Origin: Sphingomonas aliaeris
GTDB lineage: Bacteria > Pseudomonadota > Alphaproteobacteria > Sphingomonadales > Sphingomonadaceae
Reading direction: 5' to 3'
Assembly: GCF_016743815.1 (NCBI RefSeq)
Contig: NZ_CP061036.1
Span: 139,172 to 203,171, forward strand
Length of the DNA stretch: 64,000 bases
Made by a program: the position numbers and the translations under genes. Positions within the stretch are counted from its first letter, which is position 1. Every line of letters starts with the position of its first letter. The notes under the pieces were generated by a model. The model was not told where the DNA came from. It saw nothing but the letters and a program-made list of their open reading frames with translations, and searched no databases. Positions 1 to 8,799 of this stretch are shown here, in pieces.

Positions 1-1809
1 CCAGCCTGGACCACGGTCCTCGGCTATGCGCCTGACGAACTCGTCGGGCATCACGTCAACGAGTTCGTCGTTCCGGACGATCACAGCAAGACGGTCGACG
101 CCTATGAAACGGCTGCAGCCGGCAATCAGCCACGGATCGAGAACCGCTACCGTCACAAGGATGGCTCGACCCGTACTATCTCATGGGTTGCCGCCCCGGC
201 CGGCGGCATCGCCTATGCAACGGGTCGCGATGTCACTGCTGAGCGGGAGATGGAGGCAAGGCTGCACGACGAGCAGGACTTTGCGCGCCTCGCCCTCTCA
301 GCCGTCGGTGGCGTCGGCGTGTGGACCTACGATGTCGCGTCCGACTGCTTCTTCTGCGACGCGGCGATCTCGGCCCTGTACGCGCTCAACCCAGAGCGAG
401 CCGCAGCGGGCCTGCCGCGCGAAGAGTTTCTGGCCAACGTCCATTCGCAGGACCGCTCGTCGCTGCAGAAAACGATGGCTGGCGGGCTGCAACGATCAGG
501 CGATCTGGAACTTGAGTATCGTCTGGTTCACCCCGACGGGTCGATCCACTGGGTGCTGTCGCGTGGACACACCTACTTCGACGAGAGCGGCAAGCCTGTC
601 CGGCGAACCGGCGTCGGTGTCGATATGACCGGGCAGCGGCAACTCGAAGATCAGCTACGCCAGGCGCAGAAGATGGAGGCGGTCGGCCAGCTCACCGGAG
701 GGCTGGCGCATGACTTCAACAACCTCCTGACAGGCATGATGGGCAATCTGGAACTGCTCCAGATGCGTCTGGAGCGAGGCAAGCTCGACGATGCAGAGCG
801 CTTCATTCACGCAGCGCAAGGAGCCGGGCGGCGCGCTGCTTCCCTGACTCAGCGCCTGCTCGCCTTCTCGCGGCGGCAGACGCTTGATCCAAGGCCAACC
901 GACGTCAATCGCCTGGTCGCAGGGGTGGAAGACCTTCTACGCAGGACGGTGGGGCCGACCACGGATATCGAGGTTGTGGGAGCGGCGGGGTTGTGGCTTG
1001 CCATGATCGACGCGACCCAGCTCGAAAGCGCCATCCTCAACCTGTGCATCAACGCGCGCGATGCCATGCCCGATGGCGGTCGGATCACGATCGAGACCGC
1101 GAACAAGTGGCTCGACGACCGGGCGGCTCGTGCGCGCGACCTGTCGGCAGGGCAATATCTGTCGATCTGCGTCACGGATAGCGGCACGGGCATGTCGCCA
1201 GCGACAATCGAGCGCGCCTTCGAGCCCTTCTACACCACCAAGCCGATCGGCCAGGGAACCGGGCTCGGGCTGTCGATGATCTACGGCTTCGCTCGTCAGT
1301 CGGGTGGCCAAGTACGGATCTACTCCGAGCTGGGCCAGGGGACCACGATCTGTATCTATCTTCCCCGCTATGCCGGCGATGCCTTGCTGGTCGAGGAGGA
1401 AGAAGCGCTCGCTTCCGCCGCTGCTGCCAGCGGTCAGACGATCCTGGTGGTCGACGACGAAGCGACGATTCGGCATCTCATCGACGAGGTGCTCGACGAG
1501 CAGGGCTACACCGTGATCGGCGCGGCAGATGGCGTATCGGGCATCAAGGTGCTGCAATCGGGCGCGAAGATCGAATTGCTGATTACCGACGTCGGTCTGC
1601 CGAACGGCATGAACGGCCGACAGGTCGCTGACGCCGCACGCTCTCTCCGCCCCGACCTGAAGGTGCTGTTCATCACTGGCTATGCGGAGAACGCAGCGGT
1701 CGGCAACGGCCACCTCGAACCCGGCATGGAGCTGCTGACCAAGCCTTTCACGATGCAAGGGCTCGCGGCTAAGGTCGCGGAGATGATGAACGCCGGTGGC
1801 ACCTCATGA
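1..1809 (+). CDS. hybrid sensor histidine kinase, 5' end outside the window
   Basis: The frame is open from base 1, so the start lies upstream; 602 residues are visible. In order they show the C-terminal half of a PAS domain (about residues 1-75), a second PAS domain (about 95-210), a HisKA dimerisation helix with H-box LAHDFNNLL (His near visible residue 237), an HATPase_c domain with N-box LNLCINARDAMPDGG, G1 VTDSGTGM and G2 GQGTGLGLSM, and a C-terminal receiver domain with LVVDDE, the phospho-acceptor Asp in LLITDVGLP and the conserved Lys in LTKPF. It should autophosphorylate on His and pass phosphate to its own receiver. No transmembrane segment is visible, but the N-terminus is missing. 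The gene ends about 280 bp before the transposon end. The signal sensed is unknown. Confidence 0.93.
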   Translation, partial: PAWTTVLGYAPDELVGHHVNEFVVPDDHSKTVDAYETAAAGNQPRIENRYRHKDGSTRTISWVAAPAGGIAYATGRDVTAEREMEARLHDEQDFARLALSAVGGVGVWTYDVASDCFFCDAAISALYALNPERAAAGLPREEFLANVHSQDRSSLQKTMAGGLQRSGDLELEYRLVHPDGSIHWVLSRGHTYFDESGKPVRRTGVGVDMTGQRQLEDQLRQAQKMEAVGQLTGGLAHDFNNLLTGMMGNLELLQMRLERGKLDDAERFIHAAQGAGRRAASLTQRLLAFSRRQTLDPRPTDVNRLVAGVEDLLRRTVGPTTDIEVVGAAGLWLAMIDATQLESAILNLCINARDAMPDGGRITIETANKWLDDRAARARDLSAGQYLSICVTDSGTGMSPATIERAFEPFYTTKPIGQGTGLGLSMIYGFARQSGGQVRIYSELGQGTTICIYLPRYAGDALLVEEEEALASAAAASGQTILVVDDEATIRHLIDEVLDEQGYTVIGAADGVSGIKVLQSGAKIELLITDVGLPNGMNGRQVADAARSLRPDLKVLFITGYAENAAVGNGHLEPGMELLTKPFTMQGLAAKVAEMMNAGGTS

Positions 1810-2090
1810 CGGAGTTCGGTGGCCGCTCTCATGCGGCAACGGTCAAACTGAAGATTTCTAGGACCGTATCGGAAAGCCGCTGATCGTCTCAAAAGACTGT
1901 CTCAAAACCGATCATCAATTGGGTAGAGACGCCTTCGAAAATCAAGGAGCTTTCGGTCACTCCCACCCGTGCCGCGTGACACCCCACGACTTCCTGCTCC
2001 ATCCGACCGTTTACTGCTTCGGACGACAATCGCCGATGGATGTCGCTCGGGTGGAGGTTTCAATATTTCCGAGAGAACCAACACCAGGAC

Positions 2091-2115
2091 TGTAGGTTTT
2101 CCTGAAATGGTGGAC
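2091..2115 (+). repeat. left terminal inverted repeat of the Tn402-like transposon
   Basis: The repeat begins TGTAGG and contains TTCCTGAA and GGTGGAC at the same spacing as the right end. A second copy of the inner motif, CCTAAATTGGTGGACG, lies at 2158-2173 (first copy 2101-2116), matching the multiple transposase-binding repeats typical of such ends. The 420 bp from 1810 to 2229 hold this end and no gene that I can support. Confidence 0.8.
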
Positions 2116-2229
2116 GGCATCTGCCCAGCGGCACGCACCCAAAACAGCGGATTTGTACCTAAATTGGTGGACGTCAGCGTCTTCGCCTTAGGATCGAACT
2201 CCCATCTGCCTCAGTCGGCGCTCATGGGA

Positions 2230-3766
2230 TCAGATGTAGTGCCGGAACGGCAGCGGCGGTGCGGTAACGGTATGTGGCGACGCCATCAGGATCTCACCTA
2301 CCCGATCGGCGAACTTGAGCGTCACGGGCAGGGCGCTCGCGAAATCGCAGGCGTTATAGTTGACCTTGGTGAGCGCAAGGATGTCACCGAGCACCTCTAC
2401 GATGTCCCCTTCGCCATGCGTCACGTCGACGGTGAGCGGCTTGGGGGTCTCGAACCCTTGATACCCTGCCAGCCGAGGCACGAACCCCCGCGCCCAAAGG
2501 TAACCTGACCAGTCACCCACGGTGAGGGCCGTGCCGCGGAGGACGGGTGTCGACGCAGAGGGACGGAACAGCCGAACATCATCGAGCTGCTTGATCCTGA
2601 CTCCTACCAGCTGTGTTTCGGTGGGCACTGCGCTGCAAAAGCCGTCCCACTCATCGTTGGAAAAGCGGTGACGCCCATGAATGAACAGCTGGTTCGGTGG
2701 CTTGCCGTGCTTGAGCTTATAGCCCTCGACCACGGAGGTCATCAAATTCGCCGCCGCGCTCCTCGAGAGGTGATATTCCTTGCGCTCGTCGGAGTACCAG
2801 GGGCCGAGGGCGCCGCGAAAGACGAGGCCGTCGCCTGAGTTGAGGAACATCTGCGCGGCGCAACAGGCCTCGCCCGTTGCCGCAGGCGTGTCGTCGTTCT
2901 TAAACACCAGTCCGACGTAGCAAACGCCAGGACGGACATGAGCCAACGCCCACGGCTTGGCGTCCATCTTGAAGTAGAGCGTGGTGCAGAAGTTCCAGGC
3001 AACCGTGGCCTCGTCCTGGAGGCCGCGCCGGCGGTCGTTGGCAATGTTGAGGTTGCGGTCGACCAACGTGCTCTCGAGAATCAGCTGCAGGACGACGCCG
3101 TCCTGCAGCAACTCGGCTTTCAGCTGATGGTGGAAATTGCTTGAGAACAGGTAGGTCTCGGCATCCCGCACCGTGTCGGGGAACAGGTCGCCGCCCATCT
3201 GGAAGAAGCGTTTGGCGTCCTTGAAGCTCGTGATGTCGGAGAGGGGTGCGCTCGTCCTTGGGCGGTGGTGCGACCTGGGGGCGTCCATAGCGATAGACGA
3301 CGTCCGGAACGACAACGAGCCAGACGTCGGGACGGCGCTCCTCGGCGCGGATGTGCGCGCGGATCGCGTCGGCGAACAGCAGCACCGTGGAACGAACCGC
3401 GTCGGCGCGATTGTTCTTTTTGATGCAATGATCGATGTCGCCGCTCTTGACCGCTAGCTCGACCATGCCGCGGGTCGGCAGCGCGATGCCGAAGCAGGCC
3501 TCGAAGCCTGGCCATGCGGGTGCCCATAGGACGGGCTTGCCCTTTGCATCGACCTTACCGGGAATATGCAGGCTGATCCGCTCTAACCAGCGGCGGGATA
3601 GGCCGACGCCGCTCTCCGTCCCGATGACGCCCAAGCGGACCTGGGAGCGGCCATCTGGACCTTCGAGCGGCCCGAAGAGGAAGAGCCCATCTTTTGGCGC
3701 TTCCATCTGCTGCCCGTGACCGAACTCGAGCAAAGGCTCGGCGATGCGGTGCGTGAGGATGCTCAT
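2230..3766 (-). pseudogene. short prokaryotic Argonaute (SPARTA MID-PIWI subunit), frameshifted as sequenced
   Basis: Two minus-strand frames together encode about 511 residues, the usual size of a short pAgo. The N-terminal frame (from ATG 3766) runs through the MID region to VVVPDVVYRYGRPQ. The sequence then continues in another frame from SDITSFKDAKRFF through the PIWI region (CYVGLVFKNDD, LFIHGRHRF) to the typical Argonaute C-terminus PLPFRHYI. The switch is near 3250, at a CCCC run; removing one C restores a continuous frame. The usual PIWI catalytic Asp is absent, as in all short pAgos: it binds a guide and senses target but does not cut. Its ATG overlaps the TIR-APAZ stop (ATGA), so the two are translationally coupled. 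In SPARTA, guide-directed recognition of invader nucleic acid triggers the partner's NADase and kills or arrests the cell. Confidence 0.85.
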
Positions 3767-5157
3767 GCGTCGGCCTCCTCCGGTATCCCATCCCGGTCGA
3801 AGGCCGTTTCGAAGTCCTCTGACAGAGTTATCTGGCCTCCCTCGTCTTCCTCGGCTCGGCGGTCTTCTTCCGCGGCGAAGCTGACCGGAAAGTCGAAGCT
3901 CATTGGTAGGCTAGCGACCGCGAGGCGCTCACCGGACGCGGCAATATCTAAGGTCGCATCACCTTCGGCAAGCCAGCCCATTGCGGCAAGCAGCATGTCG
4001 CGCCATTTGTCGTTGAACCAAGACCGCGTGAGGCGCAACCGGATGCGCTGCAGCTGTTCACCCGGGAGCGGGGTTCGGCCATTGGTCGTCACCGCAACAT
4101 TGGCATGGACCCGGAAGAGAGCATCCGGCCAGAGCTTGGGTTGAGCGACAAGGCACAGATGCCAGCGCCGGTCCTTGAACTTGCCGCTCAGGACACGGTC
4201 GACCCGATGGCCGTCGCTCAGCGTCAGCTTCACCCTTCCGTCGATGAGTCCGTCGGGGAAGAAGCGGCCTCGGGCGCCCGAGGCGAAATCGACAGGAAGT
4301 AGCCCGAGACGATGCATGGCCAGGTCCCAATGCTGACGCATCAGGTTGACGGCGATCCGCCGCGCGTTGGAACGCTCACCGAAGTGGCGGCTATATGTAC
4401 CGTCGATCACGCCGTTGAAGGGCAGGCTAGCGCGTGCCTTCAACGGCGGCGCGCCATTATCGAGACGCTCGATCGCATCGGGTCCGCAGAAGGCGATAGC
4501 GCCTCCCTCGTGAAGGACGTGGGGAACCTTGGTGAACTGGCTCCACGCTTCCAGCTGCGCAGTCGTTCCCTTCGCCTCCAGGATCCAGACGTCAGGCCTC
4601 GCCCGGAGTTCGAACCAGTTGCTGTAAAGCGTCTCGGAATTTAGCGTGACCAGCTTTCGACCGTCCTCTTGGGCAGCGACGATCATCGCAAGCTGCTCGG
4701 CGTCCGGATGCTCGACCTTCGGTACACGTGAGGTGTCGAGCGTCTCGAACAAGGGCTGAAGGCAGGCTGCCCAGTTAGGGAACGCATTGTGTGCGTTCTG
4801 GCGGAGGATCTCTGTGGGGAAATCGCCGAAGTCCACGGCGGCGATCCGGATTGGGACCATAAACTCCGGGTCGTTTAGCTTGCGACGCATGACGTCGCCG
4901 AGGGCGAGTTCCTTCTTTACGCCTTGCTTGCCGATGTGCTCGGACACGACGACGATCTGCTTGATCGCCTCGTGCCGCAGCACGTGCTCGATCTTGTCCC
5001 AGAAATCGTCGCCGCCCCGAAGCGCGCGAACGTCGACCCAGACCTTGTATCCGGCCGTGGTTAGGCGCCCGGCAAGCCACCGGGCGAAGCGATTGTCCTC
5101 AGGATTGGCGTGCGTGATCAGAATTGTGTCGCGCACCGGTGTCGGAGCGGTAGTCAT
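3763..5157 (-). CDS. TIR-APAZ NADase subunit of SPARTA
   Basis: 464 residues. The N-terminal TIR domain (about 10-140) has ILITHANPED, the WVDVRALRGGDDFWDKIE segment and VVVSEH; Glu83 in KKELALGD is the likely NADase catalytic Glu by position. The rest (about 170-460) fits the APAZ region that binds the short Argonaute: it is rich in beta-strands and has FNGVIDGTYSRHFGERSNAR and a C-terminal acidic tail. Its stop overlaps the Argonaute start by four bases, the standard SPARTA gene order. The family forms a heterodimer with the Argonaute and oligomerises on guide-target binding to degrade NAD(P)+. The start is ATG 5157. A VapBC pair lies 48 bp upstream on the same strand and may share its transcript. 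Confidence 0.9.
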   Translation of the reverse strand: MTTAPTPVRDTILITHANPEDNRFARWLAGRLTTAGYKVWVDVRALRGGDDFWDKIEHVLRHEAIKQIVVVSEHIGKQGVKKELALGDVMRRKLNDPEFMVPIRIAAVDFGDFPTEILRQNAHNAFPNWAACLQPLFETLDTSRVPKVEHPDAEQLAMIVAAQEDGRKLVTLNSETLYSNWFELRARPDVWILEAKGTTAQLEAWSQFTKVPHVLHEGGAIAFCGPDAIERLDNGAPPLKARASLPFNGVIDGTYSRHFGERSNARRIAVNLMRQHWDLAMHRLGLLPVDFASGARGRFFPDGLIDGRVKLTLSDGHRVDRVLSGKFKDRRWHLCLVAQPKLWPDALFRVHANVAVTTNGRTPLPGEQLQRIRLRLTRSWFNDKWRDMLLAAMGWLAEGDATLDIAASGERLAVASLPMSFDFPVSFAAEEDRRAEEDEGGQITLSEDFETAFDRDGIPEEADA

Positions 5158-5205
5158 GGGAGTCCCCGCCAGCAGAGTGCCGAACCTAAAAGCACGAATG
5201 TGCGA

Positions 5206-5604
5206 CTACTCTGCCAAGGGGCGCACGTTGGTGATGGTGATGCCTACATCGGCGCTCGCAAGTGGCTCGTCCGTTGTAAGCATCTCAGCTTGCAGGTCGA
5301 TCGCCAAGGCAAGGCATGCCCGATCGCCGAGGGACAGACCGAGCGCCTTCGTCGCTGGCCGAAGGTCGCCTACTATGAGCGCCTGGGCAGGAGTGAGCGG
5401 CCGGACATCGAGATGCAGCCCGCCAAGTGCCTCACGTACCTCGTCGAGCGGCAATCCTCGGTCCCGTAGCTTGGAAACGACCTCCGCGAGGTTGGCTGTT
5501 CCGATGATGCTGCGGGTCAGGACGTCGATTATCCGATCCGCCCCGGGTTCATCGTTTAGAAGGCAGAGCAGGGCGGAGGCGTCGAGTACGACTTTGCTAC
5601 TCAC
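5206..5604 (-). CDS. vapC: VapC-like PIN-domain ribonuclease toxin
   Basis: 132 residues from GTG 5604, which overlaps the antitoxin stop (GTGAGTAG); an in-frame GTG at 5616 is also possible. The PIN-domain acidic residues are visible in VVLDASALL, NLAEVV, LSLGDRACLALA and LTTDEPLA, giving the four-acid Mg-dependent RNase site. VapC toxins usually cut tRNA or rRNA and are neutralised by the cognate VapB. It lies between vapB and the SPARTA genes on the same strand with a 48-bp gap to TIR-APAZ, so it could be the second gene of a four-gene operon. Confidence 0.88.
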   Translation of the reverse strand: MSSKVVLDASALLCLLNDEPGADRIIDVLTRSIIGTANLAEVVSKLRDRGLPLDEVREALGGLHLDVRPLTPAQALIVGDLRPATKALGLSLGDRACLALAIDLQAEMLTTDEPLASADVGITITNVRPLAE

Positions 5605-5845
5605 GCTCCGCCTCACGCCGACGCTCCGCGATCAGCTCGTCAGCCAAGCCGACGCCTTCGGGCACATACTTGCGCAGGATCGCGCGAGCACGCTCAAGTG
5701 CCTTAGGTACGGAACGTACCCGCAGCTCGCCATCGTCCACATCGACGAGGACGGTGTCACCCGTGGTGATCCCGAGCTCACGGCGCATTGCCGCCGGGAT
5801 CACGAGCTTACCACCGTCCACGATCTTGACCCTCTGTGCTTCCAT
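5597..5845 (-). CDS. vapB: AbrB/MazE-like (VapB) antitoxin
   Basis: 82 residues from ATG 5845 (a TTG nine bases upstream is less likely). The N-terminal half is a swapped-hairpin AbrB domain, with VKIVDGGKLVIPAAMRRELG and TVLVDVDDGELRVRS. The charged C-terminal helix (LIAERRREAERE) is the expected toxin-binding tail. AbrB-type antitoxins bind their own promoter as dimers and repress the operon together with the toxin. The final codons overlap vapC. Confidence 0.87.
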   Translation of the reverse strand: MEAQRVKIVDGGKLVIPAAMRRELGITTGDTVLVDVDDGELRVRSVPKALERARAILRKYVPEGVGLADELIAERRREAERE

Positions 5846-5982
5846 CTGCACCAAACCCGCTGATACAACCCGTCCAAGACCTTGTACCGGAGAGCAAAGT
5901 CGGACGCCAGCGTGAAGGCAGGGATTAATGCACGGCCGATCACCGAAATAGCGTTCATCGATAATGGGGCAGCTACTTAGAC

Positions 5983-6014
5983 CCGGTCCGCTTAGCTAGG
6001 CTACGTAGGACCGG
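5983..6014. repeat. inverted repeat upstream of the serine recombinase, candidate res subsite
   Basis: Perfect 7-bp arms CCGGTCC (5983-5989) and GGACCGG (6008-6014) are separated by 18 bp and lie about 80 bp before the recombinase start. Size and position suit a resolvase crossover or regulatory subsite. No experiment supports this, and promoter or operator roles remain possible. Confidence 0.4.
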
Positions 6015-6094
6015 TAGTTGCCGTTCTGAGCCGATTGCTGCATGACTGGCTCACAAGGGTGTACCTAACTAAGCCGGGCAGGAGTAACGACCAC

Positions 6095-6763
6095 GTGAAA
6101 GGCAGCGAGGTACGGGCGGCGCGGGTGTACCTGCGGGTGAGCACGGACGAGCAGGATCTGACGCGGCAGGAGAGCATCGTTGCTGGCGCGCGGGCTGCCG
6201 GCTTCTACGTCGCGGCGGTCTACCGGGAGAAGGCGTCTGGCGCGCGACCTGACCGGCCGGAGCTGTTGCGCATGGTGGCGGACCTGCAGCCGGGCGAAGT
6301 GGTGGTCGCTGAGAAAATCGACCGAATCAGCCGCCTGCCGCTGCCGGAAGCCGAACTGCTCGTGGAGGCGATAAGGGGCAGGGGGGCGCGGCTGTCAGTG
6401 CCCGGGATCGTCGATCTGTCCGATCTGGTGGCGGACAGCGCGGGCGTGGCGCGCATCGTGCTGGAGGCGGTGCAGGACATGCTGCTGCGCGTGGCACTCC
6501 AAACAGCGCGCGACGACTACGAAACCCGGCGCGAGCGGCAGCGCGAGGGCATTGAGATCGCGAAGAAGGCAGGGCGGTACACCGGTCGCAAACCTGACCT
6601 AGCCCATCACCGCCGCATCGTAGGCTTGCGCGAGGCTGGTATGAGCATTGCGAAGACGGCTGAGCTCGCTGGGTGCAGCATCGCTCACGTCAAGCGGGTG
6701 ACGGCGATCCATCGCGCTAGATCAGCACCGCCTTCAAGTGCGTCAGCCGACAACAGTAGGTAG
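6095..6763 (+). CDS. serine recombinase (resolvase/invertase family)
   Basis: 222 residues from GTG 6095, chosen because AGGAG lies 8-10 bases upstream; the frame also opens at 6035. The catalytic domain (about 5-150) begins ARVYLRVSTDEQDLTRQES, with the nucleophilic Ser in RVST, and has the conserved EKIDRISRLPL block. The C-terminal part (about 165-210) is a resolvase helix-turn-helix (GRKPDLAHHRRIVGLREAGMS, SIAKTAELAGCS). Length matches small resolvases. In Tn402/Tn5053 elements a serine resolvase (TniR) resolves cointegrates but normally sits beside tniQ; here the gene is about 23 kb away near the left end, so a TniR role is inferred, and an independent acquisition is equally possible. 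Confidence 0.87.
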   Translation: MKGSEVRAARVYLRVSTDEQDLTRQESIVAGARAAGFYVAAVYREKASGARPDRPELLRMVADLQPGEVVVAEKIDRISRLPLPEAELLVEAIRGRGARLSVPGIVDLSDLVADSAGVARIVLEAVQDMLLRVALQTARDDYETRRERQREGIEIAKKAGRYTGRKPDLAHHRRIVGLREAGMSIAKTAELAGCSIAHVKRVTAIHRARSAPPSSASADNSR

Positions 6764-6847
6764 CCAACTGCCGCCATAATCCTGATCGGTGATCTGACAC
6801 GGGGTTCTGACACCTGCAAACCTTGGAAAGGCTGGGGCAGCGGGACG

Positions 6848-8378
6848 GCGTCACAACCGTCCGAGACTGTTGAAAAACGGCTGCTTGCGACGGTGACGAG
6901 GGCGTGATTCACTCCTGCAAGGCTTCGGGGGGGCATGGACATGATGGGTCGGCAGGTGGCACAGGGCGTACTGTTCTACGGGTTCCGGCTCGACGACCAT
7001 GTGCCGGCCGGCCACCTGCTCAGACGCATCGACGGGCTGCTCGACTTCGGCTTCGTGCGCGATGCGCTGGCAGCGAGCTACAGCACGAGCGGGCGGCCCT
7101 CGATCGATCCGGAACTGATGCTCAGGATGCTGTTGATCGGCTACCTGTTCGGCATTCGCTCGGAACGCCGCCTGTGCGAGGAGGTGCACCTCAATCTCGC
7201 CTATCGTTGGTTCTGCCGGCTCGATCTGGCTGACCGGGTGCCCGACCATTCGACCTTCTCCAAGAACCGGCACGGCCGCTTCCGCGCCTGCGACCTACAT
7301 CGTCTGCTGTTCGAGCAGGTAGTTTCGCGATGCGCCACGGCCGGGCTGGTAGCGGGGCGCGACCTGGCGGTGGACGGCAGCACGATCATGGCCGACGCCA
7401 GTCGCGAGAAGAAGCTGAAGGGGGCCAACGCCGCAGACGAGCTTCGTGCCGGGGAAAACATATCGCGACCCGTCGCCGAATATCTGGCGGCGCTGGATGC
7501 CGCGTTGCCGCCAGATCCCGACGAACCTGCGTCCGTCGATCCGACCAGCATCTCGCCGACCGACCCGCAGGCGGCGCTCACCTGCAAGCATGGGCCAGCG
7601 CGGTACGCATACGCCATCAACCCGCTGCTCGACCTTGATACCGACTGCATCCTCGATGTGGAGGCGACGCCCGCCCGCTTCGCAGCCGAGGTGGGGGCGA
7701 CCCGGACGCTGGTGTCACGCGCCGGCACCAGGCTGGGCATCGAACCCGCCAGTCTCTCGGCCGACAAGGCGTATGGTAGCGGTCCGCTGCTCGGTTGGCT
7801 GATCGACCGGAACATCACGCCATACATCCCGGTCATCGACCGGACCCGCCAGCGGGACGCCTTCTTCACCCGGGATGCCTTCCGCTACGACCGGGAAGCG
7901 GATACCTACCGCTGTCCGGCGGACAAGCTGCTCGGCTATTGCGGCACCAACCGGACCAAGCAGGTGCGCGTCTACCGAAGCCGGCCGGCCGATTGCGCCG
8001 CCTGCGAGCTGAAGCCGCAATGCACCATCAGTCCGAAGCGGGGTGTCACCCGGCTCGTCAGCGAGGAAGCCCGCGATACCGTGCGCGCCCTTGCCGGCAC
8101 CAACGCCTATGTGCACGCACGGCGTCGAAGACAGCGGATCGAGCGCGTGTTCGGCCACCTGAAACGCAACCTGGGGCTACGAACGCTCAAGCTGCGGGGC
8201 CTGTCAGGAGCCGCCGAGGAGTTCACCATGGCCGCCGCGGCATACAACCTTCAGCTGCTCGCCCGGCAGGCCGCGCCAGCCTGATACGCGGCGCATCCTC
8301 CGGTGTCCGGCGTCACCAGCCATCCGCCACGCCGATTTCGCGCAGGCCTTTTTCAACGGTCTCGTCCGGTTGTGACAC
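6848..8378 (+). mobile_element. IS1182-like insertion sequence
   Basis: The ends are imperfect inverted repeats: GTCACAACCG and GTTGAAAAA are shared between 6850-6879 and the reverse complement of 8347-8376. One complete transposase gene lies between them, for a total of about 1.5 kb. I could not identify a target duplication by eye, so the outermost bases may be off by a few positions. Confidence 0.78.
6935..8284 (+). CDS. IS1182-family DDE transposase
   Basis: 449 residues, full length for the family. The N-terminal DUF772-like domain shows HLLRRIDGLLDF, GRPSIDPELMLRMLLIGYLF and LNLAYRWFCRLD. The catalytic region has AVDGST (first Asp), ADKAYGS (second Asp) and RQRIERVFGHLKRN (Glu). A cysteine motif, CAACELKPQC, precedes the last catalytic segment, as in DDE_Tnp_1_6 proteins. 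The gene is intact and fills the IS. Confidence 0.93.
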   Translation: MDMMGRQVAQGVLFYGFRLDDHVPAGHLLRRIDGLLDFGFVRDALAASYSTSGRPSIDPELMLRMLLIGYLFGIRSERRLCEEVHLNLAYRWFCRLDLADRVPDHSTFSKNRHGRFRACDLHRLLFEQVVSRCATAGLVAGRDLAVDGSTIMADASREKKLKGANAADELRAGENISRPVAEYLAALDAALPPDPDEPASVDPTSISPTDPQAALTCKHGPARYAYAINPLLDLDTDCILDVEATPARFAAEVGATRTLVSRAGTRLGIEPASLSADKAYGSGPLLGWLIDRNITPYIPVIDRTRQRDAFFTRDAFRYDREADTYRCPADKLLGYCGTNRTKQVRVYRSRPADCAACELKPQCTISPKRGVTRLVSEEARDTVRALAGTNAYVHARRRRQRIERVFGHLKRNLGLRTLKLRGLSGAAEEFTMAAAAYNLQLLARQAAPA

Positions 8379-8444
8379 CCGAGCCTGCGGAAATTACTGC
8401 CGAACTTTAATTTCAAGGCAACCGGTTCACGCTATCGTATTTCG

Positions 8445-8799
8445 ATGGCGATTGCCGCACCTTACCCTCCGAGCCGCATGGCCTCGCTCTCTGTCGCGGC
8501 CGTGCTAATCCTGCTGCTGGGTTACGGCGCGGCGTCATTGGCGGGCCTTATCGAGCGGTGGGGCGCGTCGCCGGGCGGATTGGGCGTGCTGGCAGGCTGG
8601 ATGGCGCTGGCCGCGCTCGCGCTTCCTCTGATGCGTGCGCGACCTACACGGCGCGCGATGGCGATGCTCAGTTCTCATCGAGCGATCGTTGAGCGCGTAC
8701 ACCAGCGGCAAGACGGAAGCTGCATTCGATGCGGAAGGGTTCACGTTCACCCTCCATGCACGCCTTGAAGACGTCTCGATCAATGATGGAAACAATTAG
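8445..8799 (+). CDS. small two-helix membrane protein, probably frameshifted near its middle
   Basis: From ATG 8445 the first about 75 residues have two hydrophobic helices (LSVAAVLILLLGYGAASLAG and GGLGVLAGWMALAALALPLM). As sequenced the frame ends at 8768 with an implausible tail. The +1 frame instead gives a natural-looking acidic C-terminus (YTSGKTEAAFDAEGFTF) and ends in a TAG at 8797-8799 that overlaps the GTG of the response regulator. I therefore suspect a single-base error around 8640-8670 and co-translation with the regulator. Function unknown; the protein is inner-membrane by prediction. Confidence 0.45.

Noticed and set aside
2230..3766. programmed ribosomal frameshift in the Argonaute gene
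   Set aside because: No slippery heptamer, and the same type of break is scattered over unrelated genes, so an assembly error is simpler.
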